Made by a program: the position numbers and the translations under genes. Positions 53,458 through 62,812 of a stretch of 64,000 nucleotides of DNA are shown here, in pieces (position 1 is the stretch's first letter; every line of letters starts with the position of its first letter). The stretch comes from Vreelandella subglaciescola (GTDB lineage Bacteria; Pseudomonadota; Gammaproteobacteria; Pseudomonadales; Halomonadaceae), in the NCBI RefSeq assembly GCF_900142895.1, contig NZ_LT670847.1, positions 1,860,001-1,924,000 of the forward strand. The letters run 5' to 3'. The notes under the pieces are model-generated. The model worked only from the letters and a program-made list of their open reading frames with translations. It was not told where the DNA came from and made no database searches.

Positions 53458-54867
53458 ATGACTCAACACTCCAATGATCAGGACGACGCGCGCAAGGCAG
53501 ATGCCGGGCGCGATGACGCCACGCCCGACGCCAAAAGCAATAGCGGTAACGGCAATGGCCAAAACAACGGCAACGGCGGCGCCAACCGTTCGCGCCGGCG
53601 CGGCAAAGGCGGGCACAAAACCGAAGGCAGCGCATCGGCTCAGGCCGCGTCGACGCCGGCCTCATCTACCGCTGATGCAAGCGGTGGTAAACCGGCGGAA
53701 ACACCGGCCAAGCCGACTTCGGGCGGTAACGGTGGCAACACTCCACCAAAAAACGGTGGCAAGCCACCAAACAACGGCGCTAAATCACCACAGAACGGTG
53801 GTAAACCACCAGAGGGCGGTGGCAAGCCACCAAAAGGCGGCGGCAAAGGCGGTATTATCGCCATCGTGCTGGTGCTGATTGTTGCGCTGGTAGTGGCATT
53901 TCTCGCCTGGCAGGGCTGGCAGCGGCTGGAAAACCAGCAGCAGCGCCTTGACGCGCTGTCCAGCGAAAGCGCCTCGCAGCAAGCCGTCAGCCAGCTTGAA
54001 ACCCGTCTGGACAGCGGCGAAAAAGACCGCAAACAGGCGTTGGACAACACGCTGGGATCGCTGCGCAGCGAGTTTTCCGACTACCGCCAAAGCGTTGATA
54101 GCACTCTCGACAAAGTGCTCACTCAACTCTCTCAGGAGCAGGAAACCGACGATCGCGACTGGCTCCATGCCGAAGCCGCCTACCTGCTGCGTCTGGCCAA
54201 CCAGCGCCTGCAGTTTGAAGGCGACGTGAAAGGCGCGGCGGCGCTGCTGCAGTCTGCCGATGACCGTCTGGTGGACGCCGACAACCCCGCGCTGACCCCG
54301 GTACGCCGCGAAATCGCCAGCGAGCTGGCTGCCCTGAACGCGGTACCGGACGTTGACCGCACCGGCCTGTACCTTGCCTTCGATGCCCAGCAAGAGCGTA
54401 TCCAGACCCTGCACCTTGATCAGGACGTAGAGGCTGAAAAAGTCGAATCCGGCATGGACGAGGCGCCCAGCGGCACTTTCCAGCGCCAGCTGGCACGCTT
54501 TGGCGACGAGCTCAAGGATCTGGTGGTCGTGCGCAAACACGACGAAGGGCTGGAAACGCTGGTCACCCCCGAGCAGGAAGCCTACCTGCGCCAAAGCCTG
54601 CGGCTGATTATTGAGCAGTCCCAGATTGCTCTGCTCAAGCAAGAGCAAAAGCTCTATGACGCCAGCATCGACGACGCGCTGGAGCTGCTCAACGGCTACT
54701 ACGACACCGAGCGCCCCGATACGCAAAGCGTTATCAGCCGCCTGAAAGAGCTCAAGCAAACGCAAATCACGCCCGAGCTACCCGATATCAGCGGCTCCCA
54801 GCAGGCGCTTGCCGAGTTCATCGACAAGCGTTTTGAAACGCGCCGCGAAGGCGGAGGTGACGCATGA
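53458..54867 (+). CDS. hemX: HemX family membrane protein
   Basis: The 469-residue protein belongs to the HemX (PF04375) family, found in hemCDXY operons; its role is unclear, as it is a putative membrane scaffold and not a proven methyltransferase. The first 130 residues are low-complexity, rich in Asn, Gly, Lys and Pro, with repeated NGGKPP-like units. One membrane helix (GIIAIVLVLIVALVVAFLAW) is followed by a periplasmic coiled-coil part with RDWLHAEAAYLLRLANQRLQ and ELLNGYYDTERPDTQSVIS. The stop overlaps the hemY start by 4 bases (ATGA). Confidence 0.92.
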   Translation: MTQHSNDQDDARKADAGRDDATPDAKSNSGNGNGQNNGNGGANRSRRRGKGGHKTEGSASAQAASTPASSTADASGGKPAETPAKPTSGGNGGNTPPKNGGKPPNNGAKSPQNGGKPPEGGGKPPKGGGKGGIIAIVLVLIVALVVAFLAWQGWQRLENQQQRLDALSSESASQQAVSQLETRLDSGEKDRKQALDNTLGSLRSEFSDYRQSVDSTLDKVLTQLSQEQETDDRDWLHAEAAYLLRLANQRLQFEGDVKGAAALLQSADDRLVDADNPALTPVRREIASELAALNAVPDVDRTGLYLAFDAQQERIQTLHLDQDVEAEKVESGMDEAPSGTFQRQLARFGDELKDLVVVRKHDEGLETLVTPEQEAYLRQSLRLIIEQSQIALLKQEQKLYDASIDDALELLNGYYDTERPDTQSVISRLKELKQTQITPELPDISGSQQALAEFIDKRFETRREGGGDA

Positions 54868-56135
54868 GAAAACTCATTTTGCTGATCGTCGCCGGGCTGG
54901 CTCTCGGCGCGCTGTTCGGGCACCTGATGATGTCGGTGCCCGGCTACTGGCTGATCCGCGTGGGCGAAACCTCGGTACAAACCTCGTTCTGGTTTGGCTT
55001 GGTGGTTCTGCTCGCCGCGTTTATCGCTCTCCACTTCGTGCTACGCCTGCTCACCGGCATTCTGCGCCCCATGGGTCGCTTTCGCCGCTGGAACGGCCGC
55101 GCGCGTAACCGCCGCGCCATGAAGCGCACCGTACGCGGGCTGGTGGCGCTGACCGAAGGGCGCTGGAAAAAAGCCGAGAAAACCCTCTCGAATGCCGCCG
55201 ATGACTCCAGCACGCCGCTGGTCAACCACCTGTCCGCCGCGCTGGCCGCGCACTATCAGGGGCACTACGACAAGTCACAGGAACATTTGAATCAGGCGCA
55301 GCTCACCACCGACGGCGCCGACGCCGCCATCGGGCTGATGCAGGCGCAGCTGATGATCGACCGCCAGCAGCCCGAAGAAGCGCTGGCGATCCTCAACCGT
55401 CTGGACAAAAAGCTGACCAACCACCCGCAGGTGCTCAAGTTGCTCAAGCAGGTTCACCTCAGCGTCAACGACTGGGACGGCCTGCGCCGCTTGATTCCAC
55501 GACTGGCCGCGCAAAAGCTGATTTCCCAGACCGAGCGCGAACAGCTCGAATCCCGCGCCTACCGCGAGCTGATCCTCTTCGAGGCCAAAAACCCCAGCGA
55601 TATCGAGCGTGTGCGCAGCCTGTGGGCCGATATGCCCGACTACCTGCGCGCCAATACCGAGCTCATCGTGCTCTACACCGAAGCGCTGGTGCAGGCCGGT
55701 GAAGACACCATTGCCGAGCGCTTGCTCAGCCACTCGCTGGACTTCCACTGGGACGCACGGCTGGTCAAGCGCTACGGGCTGTTGAACGTGGACGCTCGCC
55801 GCCAGCTGGCCAAGGCCGAAGGCTGGCTCAAGGAACGCCCCAACGACCCCGAGCTGCTGCTGGCCTGCGGGCGGCTGTCGCTACGCACCGGCGCCTGGGT
55901 CAAGGCGCAGGAATACTTTGAAACCAGCCAGCGTCAGCGCCCCAACGGCGTGGTTTGTGCCGAGCTTGCCCGCCTTTATGCCAGCCTTGGCGAGCACAAC
56001 AAGAGCCAGCTTTACTACCGCCACAGCGTAGAAATGCTGGCGAAGTCGCTGCCGTCACTGCCCCAGCCAAGCGAAGCCCAGGGCGCCGACGGCATCTCGG
56101 AAAAAGCCAAGGGCAAGGGCAAGAAAAGCGCCTGA
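54864..56135 (+). CDS. hemY: HemY family membrane TPR protein
   Basis: This 423-residue HemY-type protein (PF07219 N-terminus) is linked to haem synthesis by its operon; the enterobacterial homologue is not the Bacillus protoporphyrinogen oxidase of the same name. Two N-terminal membrane helices (LILLIVAGLALGALFGHLMM; WFGLVVLLAAFIALHFVLRL) are followed by a soluble TPR-rich domain (TEGRWKKAEKTLSNAADDSS; ELARLYASLGEHNKSQLYYR). The C-terminal tail is Lys/Gly-rich. A terminator follows the gene. Confidence 0.92.
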   Translation: MRKLILLIVAGLALGALFGHLMMSVPGYWLIRVGETSVQTSFWFGLVVLLAAFIALHFVLRLLTGILRPMGRFRRWNGRARNRRAMKRTVRGLVALTEGRWKKAEKTLSNAADDSSTPLVNHLSAALAAHYQGHYDKSQEHLNQAQLTTDGADAAIGLMQAQLMIDRQQPEEALAILNRLDKKLTNHPQVLKLLKQVHLSVNDWDGLRRLIPRLAAQKLISQTEREQLESRAYRELILFEAKNPSDIERVRSLWADMPDYLRANTELIVLYTEALVQAGEDTIAERLLSHSLDFHWDARLVKRYGLLNVDARRQLAKAEGWLKERPNDPELLLACGRLSLRTGAWVKAQEYFETSQRQRPNGVVCAELARLYASLGEHNKSQLYYRHSVEMLAKSLPSLPQPSEAQGADGISEKAKGKGKKSA

Positions 56136-56186
56136 CCCCGTGCAACTGACACGCTGAAAACGTGTATTGCTAAAAGCTGCGTATTG

Positions 56187-56211
56187 AAGGGGCGCCTGCG
56201 GGCGCCCTTTT
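56187..56211 (+). terminator. Terminator of the hemCDXY operon
   Basis: GGGCGCC-TGCG-GGCGCCC with flanking A/T pairs forms a strong stem followed by TTTT on the plus strand. Confidence 0.88.
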
Positions 56212-56294
56212 GCGTGCATGATGTTTTGCGCTGCTGTGTTTAATCTCTGTCTTTCCCTTATGCTTTTTAACACCCACTACGTTAGACCACTGCC

Positions 56295-58195
56295 GTGTTA
56301 TCGATGATTTCTATTGCCCAGACGCTGGGCCTGACTCGCAAAACCGCCGTATTTGGCGCCAGCACGGCGGCGATGGCGCTGACCTCCTTTGCCATCGCTT
56401 CGCTGTTTCACCTGCCCAACGCCTTCTGGGCGCCCATGGCGGTGTGGATTGTGGCGCAGCCCTCCCGTGGGCTGCTGCTGGAGCGCGGCGTGTACCGCCT
56501 GGTGGGCACGCTGGCCGGCGCGGCGGTGGGGTTTGCGCTGCTGGCCGCTCCCTTGCCCACCCCGCTAACGCTTGTGCTGTTGGCCAGCTGGGCCGGCGGC
56601 TGCGCGGCGTTCACCCACCTTACCCGCGCCTCGTTTGGCTACGCTGCGCTAATGGCGGGACTAACCGCAAGCGTAGTGCTGCTGCCCAGCATGGCGGCGG
56701 ACTCGGGCGGCGCAGCCATCGCCATGGCGCGGGTGGTTTGCACGCTGATCGGCGTTATCTGCGTGATTGCGATGGGGCTGGTGCTGCTGCCCGCGCCGCC
56801 CCAACGCGAGCTGCTCAACCGCGTGCGCGGCCTCACCGGCGACGCGCTCCAACAGCTGGCACGGCGCCCCGCCCACGCTAGCCAACAGCTCCCCGACGGC
56901 GAACTGCTGCTGACCCTGACGCAGCTTGAGCAGCAGCTGGGCCCCAGCCATGCCGGCCCGCTGAGGCGTTCGTCGGGCGCGCTGGTAAGCGGTGCCTTTG
57001 TGGCTACCACGCTGAGCCTGCTGGCGATGACCCGGCTCACCGGCCAACAGCCTATTCCTGCGGCGTTGGCAGCGGCGCTTAACGACGCCGCCGATACCCT
57101 CGGCCAGCCACTTGATAACGGCAATGCTACCGATGCCTTACGCCGCGCAGCACACCACGCCCAGGATTTTTCCCCGCGGCTGGCGCGCCTTTTAGCGCGG
57201 TTAGAACAGGCCGAAATAGCCGGCGAGGCCTGGCTTGAGCGGCGCTCGCCTCACCGGCACTTGCCACACATGGTGACCCTGCCCACGCGCAAAGACCTGC
57301 CCTCGGCGCTGATCGCCGGGTCGGCCAGCGCCATGGTCACGCTGATGGCGGGGCTGCTGGTAGCCTACTCGGGGTGGGATAACGCTTGGCTGCCGGCGAT
57401 GGGGCTTTGCACCTTCACCATGGTGCTGTCGAGCATGGACGTGCCCCAGGCGCTGGCGCCGCGCATGCTGCAGGGGATTATCGTGGGGGTGAGCTTGGCC
57501 GCCGCGTTCCGGCTGTGGCTGATGCCCCACGCCGACGGTTTGGGCGATATCTGCTGATGCTGGCGCCCTTTATGCTGTTCGGCGGCCTGGCGCGCGCCAG
57601 CAGCAAAACGCAGGTGCCGGCGCTGGATGGCAACATGTGCTTTATGCTCGCCAGCCAGCCGTTTTTGCAGGCGCCGACCGCAGCGGGCAACGTACTGCTC
57701 GACGCCGGCTCGCTGATCGCCAGCATCGCGCTGGTGGCGCTGGCCTACCGCTTGCTGCCCCGCGACCCTACGCGGCGCGCCGGCTATCTTTCCCGATTGA
57801 TGCTGCGCGATATCGAACGCCTGTGCGGCCAAAGCGACGGGCTAACCCCCGACGCGCGCTGGCACAGCCGCATGTATCGCCGCCTGCTGCGGCTGATGAT
57901 CCACGTCGGCCGCGCGCAGGAAGCGGGTAGCGCAAGCCACGCGGGTACGCTGGGGATACTCAACCTGGCCGATGCCGTGATTCAGCTGCGCACGCTGCTG
58001 TCCACCTCGCAGCTCAACGAGGCCGAGCAGCAAGCGGCTCGCCGTCTACTACAGGCGCTGCGCCGTCTGACCCAGGACCCCGACGCCGTCACCCAGGCGC
58101 TTACTGCACTGCCGTTAGAGGGCGACGCCCTTCCCGAGGTTGCCGCACAGATGCGCCACGCGCTTGCCGATACCGCCGCGCTGCGCCACCGCTAA
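56295..58195 (+). pseudogene. FUSC-family membrane protein, frameshifted
   Basis: The gene encodes a fusaric-acid-resistance-type (FUSC) inner-membrane protein of about 630 residues. The first frame (56295-57557) covers the N-terminal helices (SFAIASLFHLPNAFWAPMAV; GVYRLVGTLAGAAVGFALLA), the central soluble part and the start of the second helical half (WDNAWLPAMGLCTFTMVLSS). It then stops after LMPHADGLGDIC. A second frame continues from about 57540 with YLLMLAPFMLFGGLARASSK and the rest of the second half to 58195. A single missing base near the TTTGGGCGA at 57539-57547 explains the shift. It may be a real lesion or an assembly error. The start may be GTG 56295 or ATG 56304. Confidence 0.85.
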
Positions 58196-58208
58196 GCTGC
58201 GCCTGACC

Positions 58209-58685
58209 TTAAGGCTTGCTGGCCGCCGCCATCACCGCGTCCAGCGCGGCGTGGTAGCCCTGAGTGCCGAGCCCCGCAATCACGCCGTCGGCACGCAGCG
58301 AGACGTAGGAGTGGTGGCGAAACGCCTCGCGCTTGTGCACGTTGGAGATATGCACCTCGATCACCGTGCCGTCAAAGGCGTTGAGCGCATCAAGAATCGC
58401 CACCGAGGTATGCGTATAGGCCGCCGGATTGATGATGATGGCGCTCGTGCCGTCGTCGCGCGCCGCCTGAATGGCGTCGATCAGCTCGCCTTCGTGATTG
58501 CTTTGCCAGTGCGCAAGCGTCACGCCCGCCGCTTCTGCCCGGCTTGCCAGCGCGTTGTTAACGTCGGCCAGGGTTTCTCCGCCGTAAATCTCGGGCTGCC
58601 GGGTGCCCAGCAGGTTCAGGTTGGGACCGTGCAGCACCAGCACTTTCAGCGCACCTTTTTCATTTGCCATCTTTTCAGTTGCCAT
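58209..58685 (-). CDS. aroQ: Type II 3-dehydroquinate dehydratase
   Basis: AroQ catalyses the third step of the shikimate pathway. The 158-residue protein has [20 protein letters not shown] (catalytic Arg and Tyr of the flexible loop), [37 protein letters not shown] and VEVHISN-type [20 protein letters not shown] with the catalytic His. The first eleven residues ([11 protein letters not shown]) are extra; ATG 58670 is an alternative start. It is convergent with the FUSC gene. Confidence 0.94.
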   Translation of the reverse strand: MATEKMANEKGALKVLVLHGPNLNLLGTRQPEIYGGETLADVNNALASRAEAAGVTLAHWQSNHEGELIDAIQAARDDGTSAIIINPAAYTHTSVAILDALNAFDGTVIEVHISNVHKREAFRHHSYVSLRADGVIAGLGTQGYHAALDAVMAAASKP

Positions 58686-58733
58686 CTAAGGGTTTCCTCC
58701 GCGTGTCTCTGGTCGTGAATCCATGTTGCCGTG

Positions 58734-59117
58734 TCAGCGCTCGGCAAGCCACTGTCCGGCGCGTGCCGCCATCAGCCAGCCGGCGACGCTTACGCCCACA
58801 TAAACAAACGCAAACAGCGGCTGCTGGCGCTGCCAGAGCATCACCGCCTCCACGCTGAACAGGGAAAACGTGGTAAAGCCGCCGCACACGCCGACCGTCC
58901 AGAAACCGTGCCAGCGTGCCAGCGCGCCGTGGGGAGAACGCGCCGCCCGAGTCGAGTACCAGGCGATCAGCCCTGAACCCAGCAGATTGGCGGCCAGCGT
59001 TCCCGCCCAGAACGCCGGCCCCATGAGCGCGACGGCGACCAGCGCCACCAAATAGCGTAGCCCCGCGCCCAGCGCACTGCCCGCCGCCACGGCGCCATAA
59101 AACGGTAACGCGGTCAT
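58734..59117 (-). CDS. crcB: Fluoride channel CrcB/FluC, second subunit
   Basis: This 127-residue four-helix protein is a CrcB/FluC fluoride channel subunit. It has the family motifs GAGLRYLVALV, GTLAANLLGSGLIAWYS and GVCGGFTTFSLFSVEAVML with the pore Phe/Thr/Ser residues. Its ATG overlaps the stop of the upstream crcB by one base. Paired crcB genes generally encode heterodimers in which the two subunits lie antiparallel. I see no fluoride riboswitch in front of the pair. Confidence 0.92.
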   Translation of the reverse strand: MTALPFYGAVAAGSALGAGLRYLVALVAVALMGPAFWAGTLAANLLGSGLIAWYSTRAARSPHGALARWHGFWTVGVCGGFTTFSLFSVEAVMLWQRQQPLFAFVYVGVSVAGWLMAARAGQWLAER

Positions 59118-59500
59118 CAGCTACCCCCTCCCGCCAGCGCATAGCCCACCGCGGCAAGCGCGATGCCGCCGGCTACGCTCAGCGTCAAATAGACAACGGC
59201 GGCGCCCCGGCGCGGCTGCTGCCACAGCCCCAGGCTTTGCTGGGCCAGCGACGACACCGTCGATAGCCCGCCCAGCGCGCCGGTGGCGGCAAACGCCCAG
59301 AACAGGCCGGCCGTTTCGCTCTGCGCCATACCCCCGGCAAGCGCGCCCAGCGCCAACGCCGCCGCATAGTTAACGCCTAGCGTGCCCCAGGGCAGCGTCT
59401 CGCCCAGGTGGCGCGCGCCCAACCGGCTCGCCAAGGCGCGCAGCACGCCGCCAAGGGCACCGCCGGCCATCACGCCGATCAGCGTCGTCACACTTAACAT
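59117..59500 (-). CDS. crcB: Fluoride channel CrcB/FluC, first subunit
   Basis: The 127-residue partner begins at ATG 59500 (MLSVTTLIGVMAGGALGGVL), with AGGAG five bases upstream; the frame is open to 59584. It has GGVLRALASRLGA, PWGTLGVNYAAALALGALAG and the degenerate pore motif TGALGGLSTVSSLAQQS, where the usual G-F-T-T-F-S reads G-L-S-T-V-S. The change from Phe to Leu and Val at the phenylalanine-box positions suggests that this subunit contributes differently to the pore. It is coupled to the second crcB. Confidence 0.9.
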   Translation of the reverse strand: MLSVTTLIGVMAGGALGGVLRALASRLGARHLGETLPWGTLGVNYAAALALGALAGGMAQSETAGLFWAFAATGALGGLSTVSSLAQQSLGLWQQPRRGAAVVYLTLSVAGGIALAAVGYALAGGGS

Positions 59501-60080
59501 AGGTTCTCCTGTTATCTCCTGCGGCCGGGCTGCAAGGCAGCCTCGACGCTGCGCTGTACGCTGGTTATTCATCGTTTTATCCACAGCTTATGAGCGCCTT
59601 TTCAAACTGTTGATAACATCGTTGGCAAAGGGCCGCCGGCTTTTCTGACACGCTCAACGAGGGTTCCTCACGCCGACCGTTCCGTCCCTGTCCCGCCTGT
59701 GGAAAAATGGCCCAAAAGCCTGTTACACGGCGTTTCCACGCAGAAGGACGGGGGCAAAAATCGACAATAGCGTATTGACAACGCGCTTCTCAGCGGCTAT
59801 TTAGGCGTTCAAAAAAACAGGATTGCCTGTGGATAGTTCAGGGGAAAACCTCTTCCCCGTTTGTGTATAGCCACGGAAAACGGCGTTTCAACGCAGGTTT
59901 TGTCGCACCCGGCTGGTACACACTGCACTGATCGGATAAATTGCACATACTTTCGGAACAACGCTGGCATACGGTAACGCTAAACGTCCAGTGCGTTTGG
60001 CGTACCCTGAATTCCGAAACGATGCGCCTTTAGCGCATCCAAAATAACTTACTATAACGCACTTTAATAATAGGTGATGT
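59501..60080. other. 580-bp non-coding region with DnaA-box cluster
   Basis: No gene is supported here. One perfect DnaA box (TTATCCACA, 59579-59587) and three one-mismatch boxes (TGTTGATAA 59610, TGTGGAAAA 59699, TGTGGATAG 59829) are present, plus a two-mismatch one (59863). A 16-bp direct repeat CGGCGTTTCNACGCAG occurs at 59728 and 59881. An AT-rich stretch lies at 60041-60072, next to the transporter start. It may be an origin-like or DnaA-titrating region as well as the promoter region of both flanking genes. Confidence 0.5.
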
Positions 60081-61433
60081 ATGGCAAAACTTGCTCATGC
60101 ACAGTGGTCATCGCGAATGACTTTTGTGCTGGCGGCTGCGGGATCAGCCGTGGGCCTCGGGAACATCTGGCGCTTTTCTTATATGGTCGGGGAAAACGGC
60201 GGCGCGGCTTTCGTGCTGGTGTATCTGGCCTGTGTCGCGCTGGTGGGGCTGCCTATTCTGGTCGCGGAGTGGCTGATGGGCCGTCGCGGGCAGAAAAACC
60301 CCGTGGATACCATGGCCGAGCTGGCCAGAAAGAACGGCAAACCGCGTGCCTGGATGGGTATTGGCATTACCGGGGTACTGGCGGCTTTTCTGATTCTGTC
60401 GTTTTATAGCGTCATCGGCGGCTGGTCGCTCAACTACACGCTGGGCACGGTGATCGGCACCTTCAGCGGCGGCGACTCGGACAGCATCGGTGCGCTGTTC
60501 AGCAACATGCTGGCAAACCCCATGACGCTGCTGGGCTGGCACACGGCCTTTATGGTGCTGGTGGTTGCCATCGTGGCGCGCGGCGTCACCAAAGGGCTTG
60601 AGAGCGCGGTACGCTCGATGATGCCGGCGCTGGTCATTTTAATGCTGATTCTGGTCGGCTACGGCATGACCACCGGCCACTTCGGCGAAGCCATGGCCTT
60701 CATGTTCCGCCCGGAATGGAGCGCGCTTGACGGCGGCGTGGTACTTGCGGCTATGGGGCAGGCGTTTTTCACCCTGTCGCTGGGCATGGGCATCATGATG
60801 GCCTACGGCTCGTATCTGGGTCAGGACGTGAACCTGATCAGCACCGCACGCACCGTGATCATTCTGGATACCGCGATTGCGCTGCTGGCGGGCATGGCCA
60901 TCTTCCCCATCGTGTTTGCCAACGGGCTGAGCCCGGGCGAAGGGCCGGGGCTGATCTTCGTCACCCTGCCACTGGCCTTCGGCAACATGGCCGGCGGTAC
61001 GATTCTTGGCCTGATGTTCTTCCTGCTGCTGACCTTCGCCGCGCTGACCTCGGCGATCTCGCTGCTGGAACCCACGGTGGAAATGCTCGAAGAACGTACC
61101 TCGCTGCCGCGCGTCAGTGCCGCGCTCATCAGCGGCGCGGCCGTGTGGCTGCTGGGCGTGGCGGCACTGCTGTCGTTCAACGTCTGGTCGGATGTGCTGG
61201 TCTTTGGCCTGAACATCTTTGACCTGCTCGATACCTTCACCGCCAAGTTCCTGCTGCCGCTGACCGGCCTGGGCTCGATTGTATTCGCTGCCTGGTGCCT
61301 GGACCGCAAAAGCGTGGAACAGGAGCTGGGGCTGTCTGCCGCCGGCGTCACCGCGTGGAACGTGATTGCCCGCGTTGTCGCGCCCATCGGCGTGGTGGTG
61401 GTGTTTATCACCGGCGTTATCGGCTTGATGTAA
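60081..61433 (+). CDS. Sodium-dependent transporter, NSS/SNF family
   Basis: The 450-residue protein is a LeuT-type neurotransmitter:sodium symporter, probably importing an amino acid. The first helix GLGNIWRFSYMVGENGGAAF contains the unwound sodium/substrate site typical of the family. Further features are FFTLSLGMGIMMAYGSYLGQ (helix 6), PLAFGNMAGGTILGLMFFLL and LLTFAALTSAISLLEPTVEM (helix 8). Eleven helices are predicted, the usual number for bacterial members. ATG 60081 is preceded by TAGGTGATGT. A strong terminator follows. The substrate is unknown. Confidence 0.92.
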   Translation: MAKLAHAQWSSRMTFVLAAAGSAVGLGNIWRFSYMVGENGGAAFVLVYLACVALVGLPILVAEWLMGRRGQKNPVDTMAELARKNGKPRAWMGIGITGVLAAFLILSFYSVIGGWSLNYTLGTVIGTFSGGDSDSIGALFSNMLANPMTLLGWHTAFMVLVVAIVARGVTKGLESAVRSMMPALVILMLILVGYGMTTGHFGEAMAFMFRPEWSALDGGVVLAAMGQAFFTLSLGMGIMMAYGSYLGQDVNLISTARTVIILDTAIALLAGMAIFPIVFANGLSPGEGPGLIFVTLPLAFGNMAGGTILGLMFFLLLTFAALTSAISLLEPTVEMLEERTSLPRVSAALISGAAVWLLGVAALLSFNVWSDVLVFGLNIFDLLDTFTAKFLLPLTGLGSIVFAAWCLDRKSVEQELGLSAAGVTAWNVIARVVAPIGVVVVFITGVIGLM

Positions 61434-61458
61434 GCCGTCAGCCACAGGTGATCCAGAT

Positions 61459-61495
61459 AAAAACGCCCGGCCATTTTGGCCGGGCGCTTTTTTTT
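61459..61495 (+). terminator. Bidirectional terminator between NSS and SQR-like genes
   Basis: CGCCCGGCCA-TTT-TGGCCGGGCG is a perfect 10-bp stem. Eight T follow on the plus strand and five A precede it, giving a T-run on the minus strand too, so it can serve both convergent genes. Confidence 0.94.
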
Positions 61496-61567
61496 GCCTG
61501 TCTGTTTTGCCTGTCCTTTCACGCCGGTCTGTCGCGATGGCGCTTTATCCTGCCGCCTTCACGACAT

Positions 61568-62812
61568 TCAGGACGTCTTGCGCGGCTTGTGGGCGATATC
61601 CCACTCGCGGCCGGTGAGCATCTGTTTCCAGTAAAATGCCGGCAGCAGGTGCTTTTTCACCACCCAGTAAAAGCGCGTTTCCTTGAACGGATCAAGCGGC
61701 AGCGTCGGCGTGACCACGCCGTCGTAGATAAACTCGGCGATCATCACGCGGCCGTAATCGGTCACCAGCGGGCAGGAAGTATAGCCATCGTACTGTGCGG
61801 TAAGCGCTTTGCCGTCAATTTCGGCGAGCAGGTTTTTTACCGTCACCGGCGCCTGCTTGCGTACCGCAGCGGCGGTTTTGGACGTCGGCAAGGAGCTGGC
61901 ATCGCCCAGCGAGAACACGTTGGGGTAACGCACGTGCTGAGTCGTGCCCTTGTCGACCTCGACCCAGCCGCCGGCGTTGGCCAGCGCGCTCTGGCTGATG
62001 AAATCCGGCGCGCACTGGTGCGGGGTCACGTGGAGCAGGTCAAAGGGCTGCTCGACACGGGTCTTTTCACCCTCGGCGTTTTGCGTCTCGAAGGTGGCAA
62101 CCTTGCGCTCACCGTCTACCGCCACCAGATCGTGAGATAACAGCACCTCAACGCCGTGGCGCTTGGCCACTCGCTCAAGCGGGGGTACAAACGCGGGCAC
62201 GCTGAACAGCGCCCCGCCGCCGCTGTAAAACTTGAGCGTACTGTTGTTGCTGATCCCTTTCTGCTTGAAATGATCGGCGGCCAGATAGGCGATTTTCTGC
62301 GGCGCACCGGCGCACTTCAGCGGCGGCGGCGGCTGAGTAAAGATGGCGTTGCCGCCGGTAAAGCCGTCCAGGCACTGCCACGTATAGCGCACCGTCTCGG
62401 GGCTGTAGTTGCTGCATACGCCGTTCTTGCCCAGCGTTGCCTCAAGGCCTTCAACACGGCCCCAGTCCAGCTTGATTCCCGGCGCCACCACCAGCTGCGA
62501 ATAGCCCAGGCGCTGACCGTCGTCGAGCTGCACGGCGTTCTCGTCGGGGTCAAACGCGGTAACCGCCGCCTGAACAAGCGTCGCGCCTTTGGGCACCACG
62601 TCGCGGATGGCCCGGCGGGTATTATCCAGCGCGTAAGTGCCGCCGCCCACCAGGGTAAAGGCCGGCTGATAATAATGTTGTCCGGACGGCTCGACAATGG
62701 CTACGTCAAGCCCCGGCCGGCGGCGCAACAACGACGCGGCCACCGTGATGCCGGCCGTACCGCCGCCGATAATAACGACCTGATGACGGCGATTTTCGGA
62801 TTCCGTTGGCAT
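61568..62812 (-). CDS. Sulfide:quinone reductase-like FAD oxidoreductase
   Basis: This 414-residue FAD-dependent oxidoreductase resembles type II sulfide:quinone oxidoreductases, which pass electrons from sulfide to quinone. The FAD-binding motif is VVIIGGGTAGITVAASLLRR. Typical SQR stretches are GQHYYQPAFTLVGGG, IFTQPPPPLKCAGAPQKI with a conserved Cys, NVFSLGDASSLPTSKTAAAV and GYTSCPLVTDYGRVMIAEF. Cys residues near 133 (NGVCSNYS) and in CAGAP may be redox partners. It is divergent from cysJ; both belong to sulfur metabolism. Confidence 0.88.
   Translation of the reverse strand: MPTESENRRHQVVIIGGGTAGITVAASLLRRRPGLDVAIVEPSGQHYYQPAFTLVGGGTYALDNTRRAIRDVVPKGATLVQAAVTAFDPDENAVQLDDGQRLGYSQLVVAPGIKLDWGRVEGLEATLGKNGVCSNYSPETVRYTWQCLDGFTGGNAIFTQPPPPLKCAGAPQKIAYLAADHFKQKGISNNSTLKFYSGGGALFSVPAFVPPLERVAKRHGVEVLLSHDLVAVDGERKVATFETQNAEGEKTRVEQPFDLLHVTPHQCAPDFISQSALANAGGWVEVDKGTTQHVRYPNVFSLGDASSLPTSKTAAAVRKQAPVTVKNLLAEIDGKALTAQYDGYTSCPLVTDYGRVMIAEFIYDGVVTPTLPLDPFKETRFYWVVKKHLLPAFYWKQMLTGREWDIAHKPRKTS

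Noticed and set aside
59501..59640. Possible fluoride riboswitch before the crcB pair
   Set aside because: I find no sequence resembling the crcB motif core between the start of the first crcB and the DnaA boxes.
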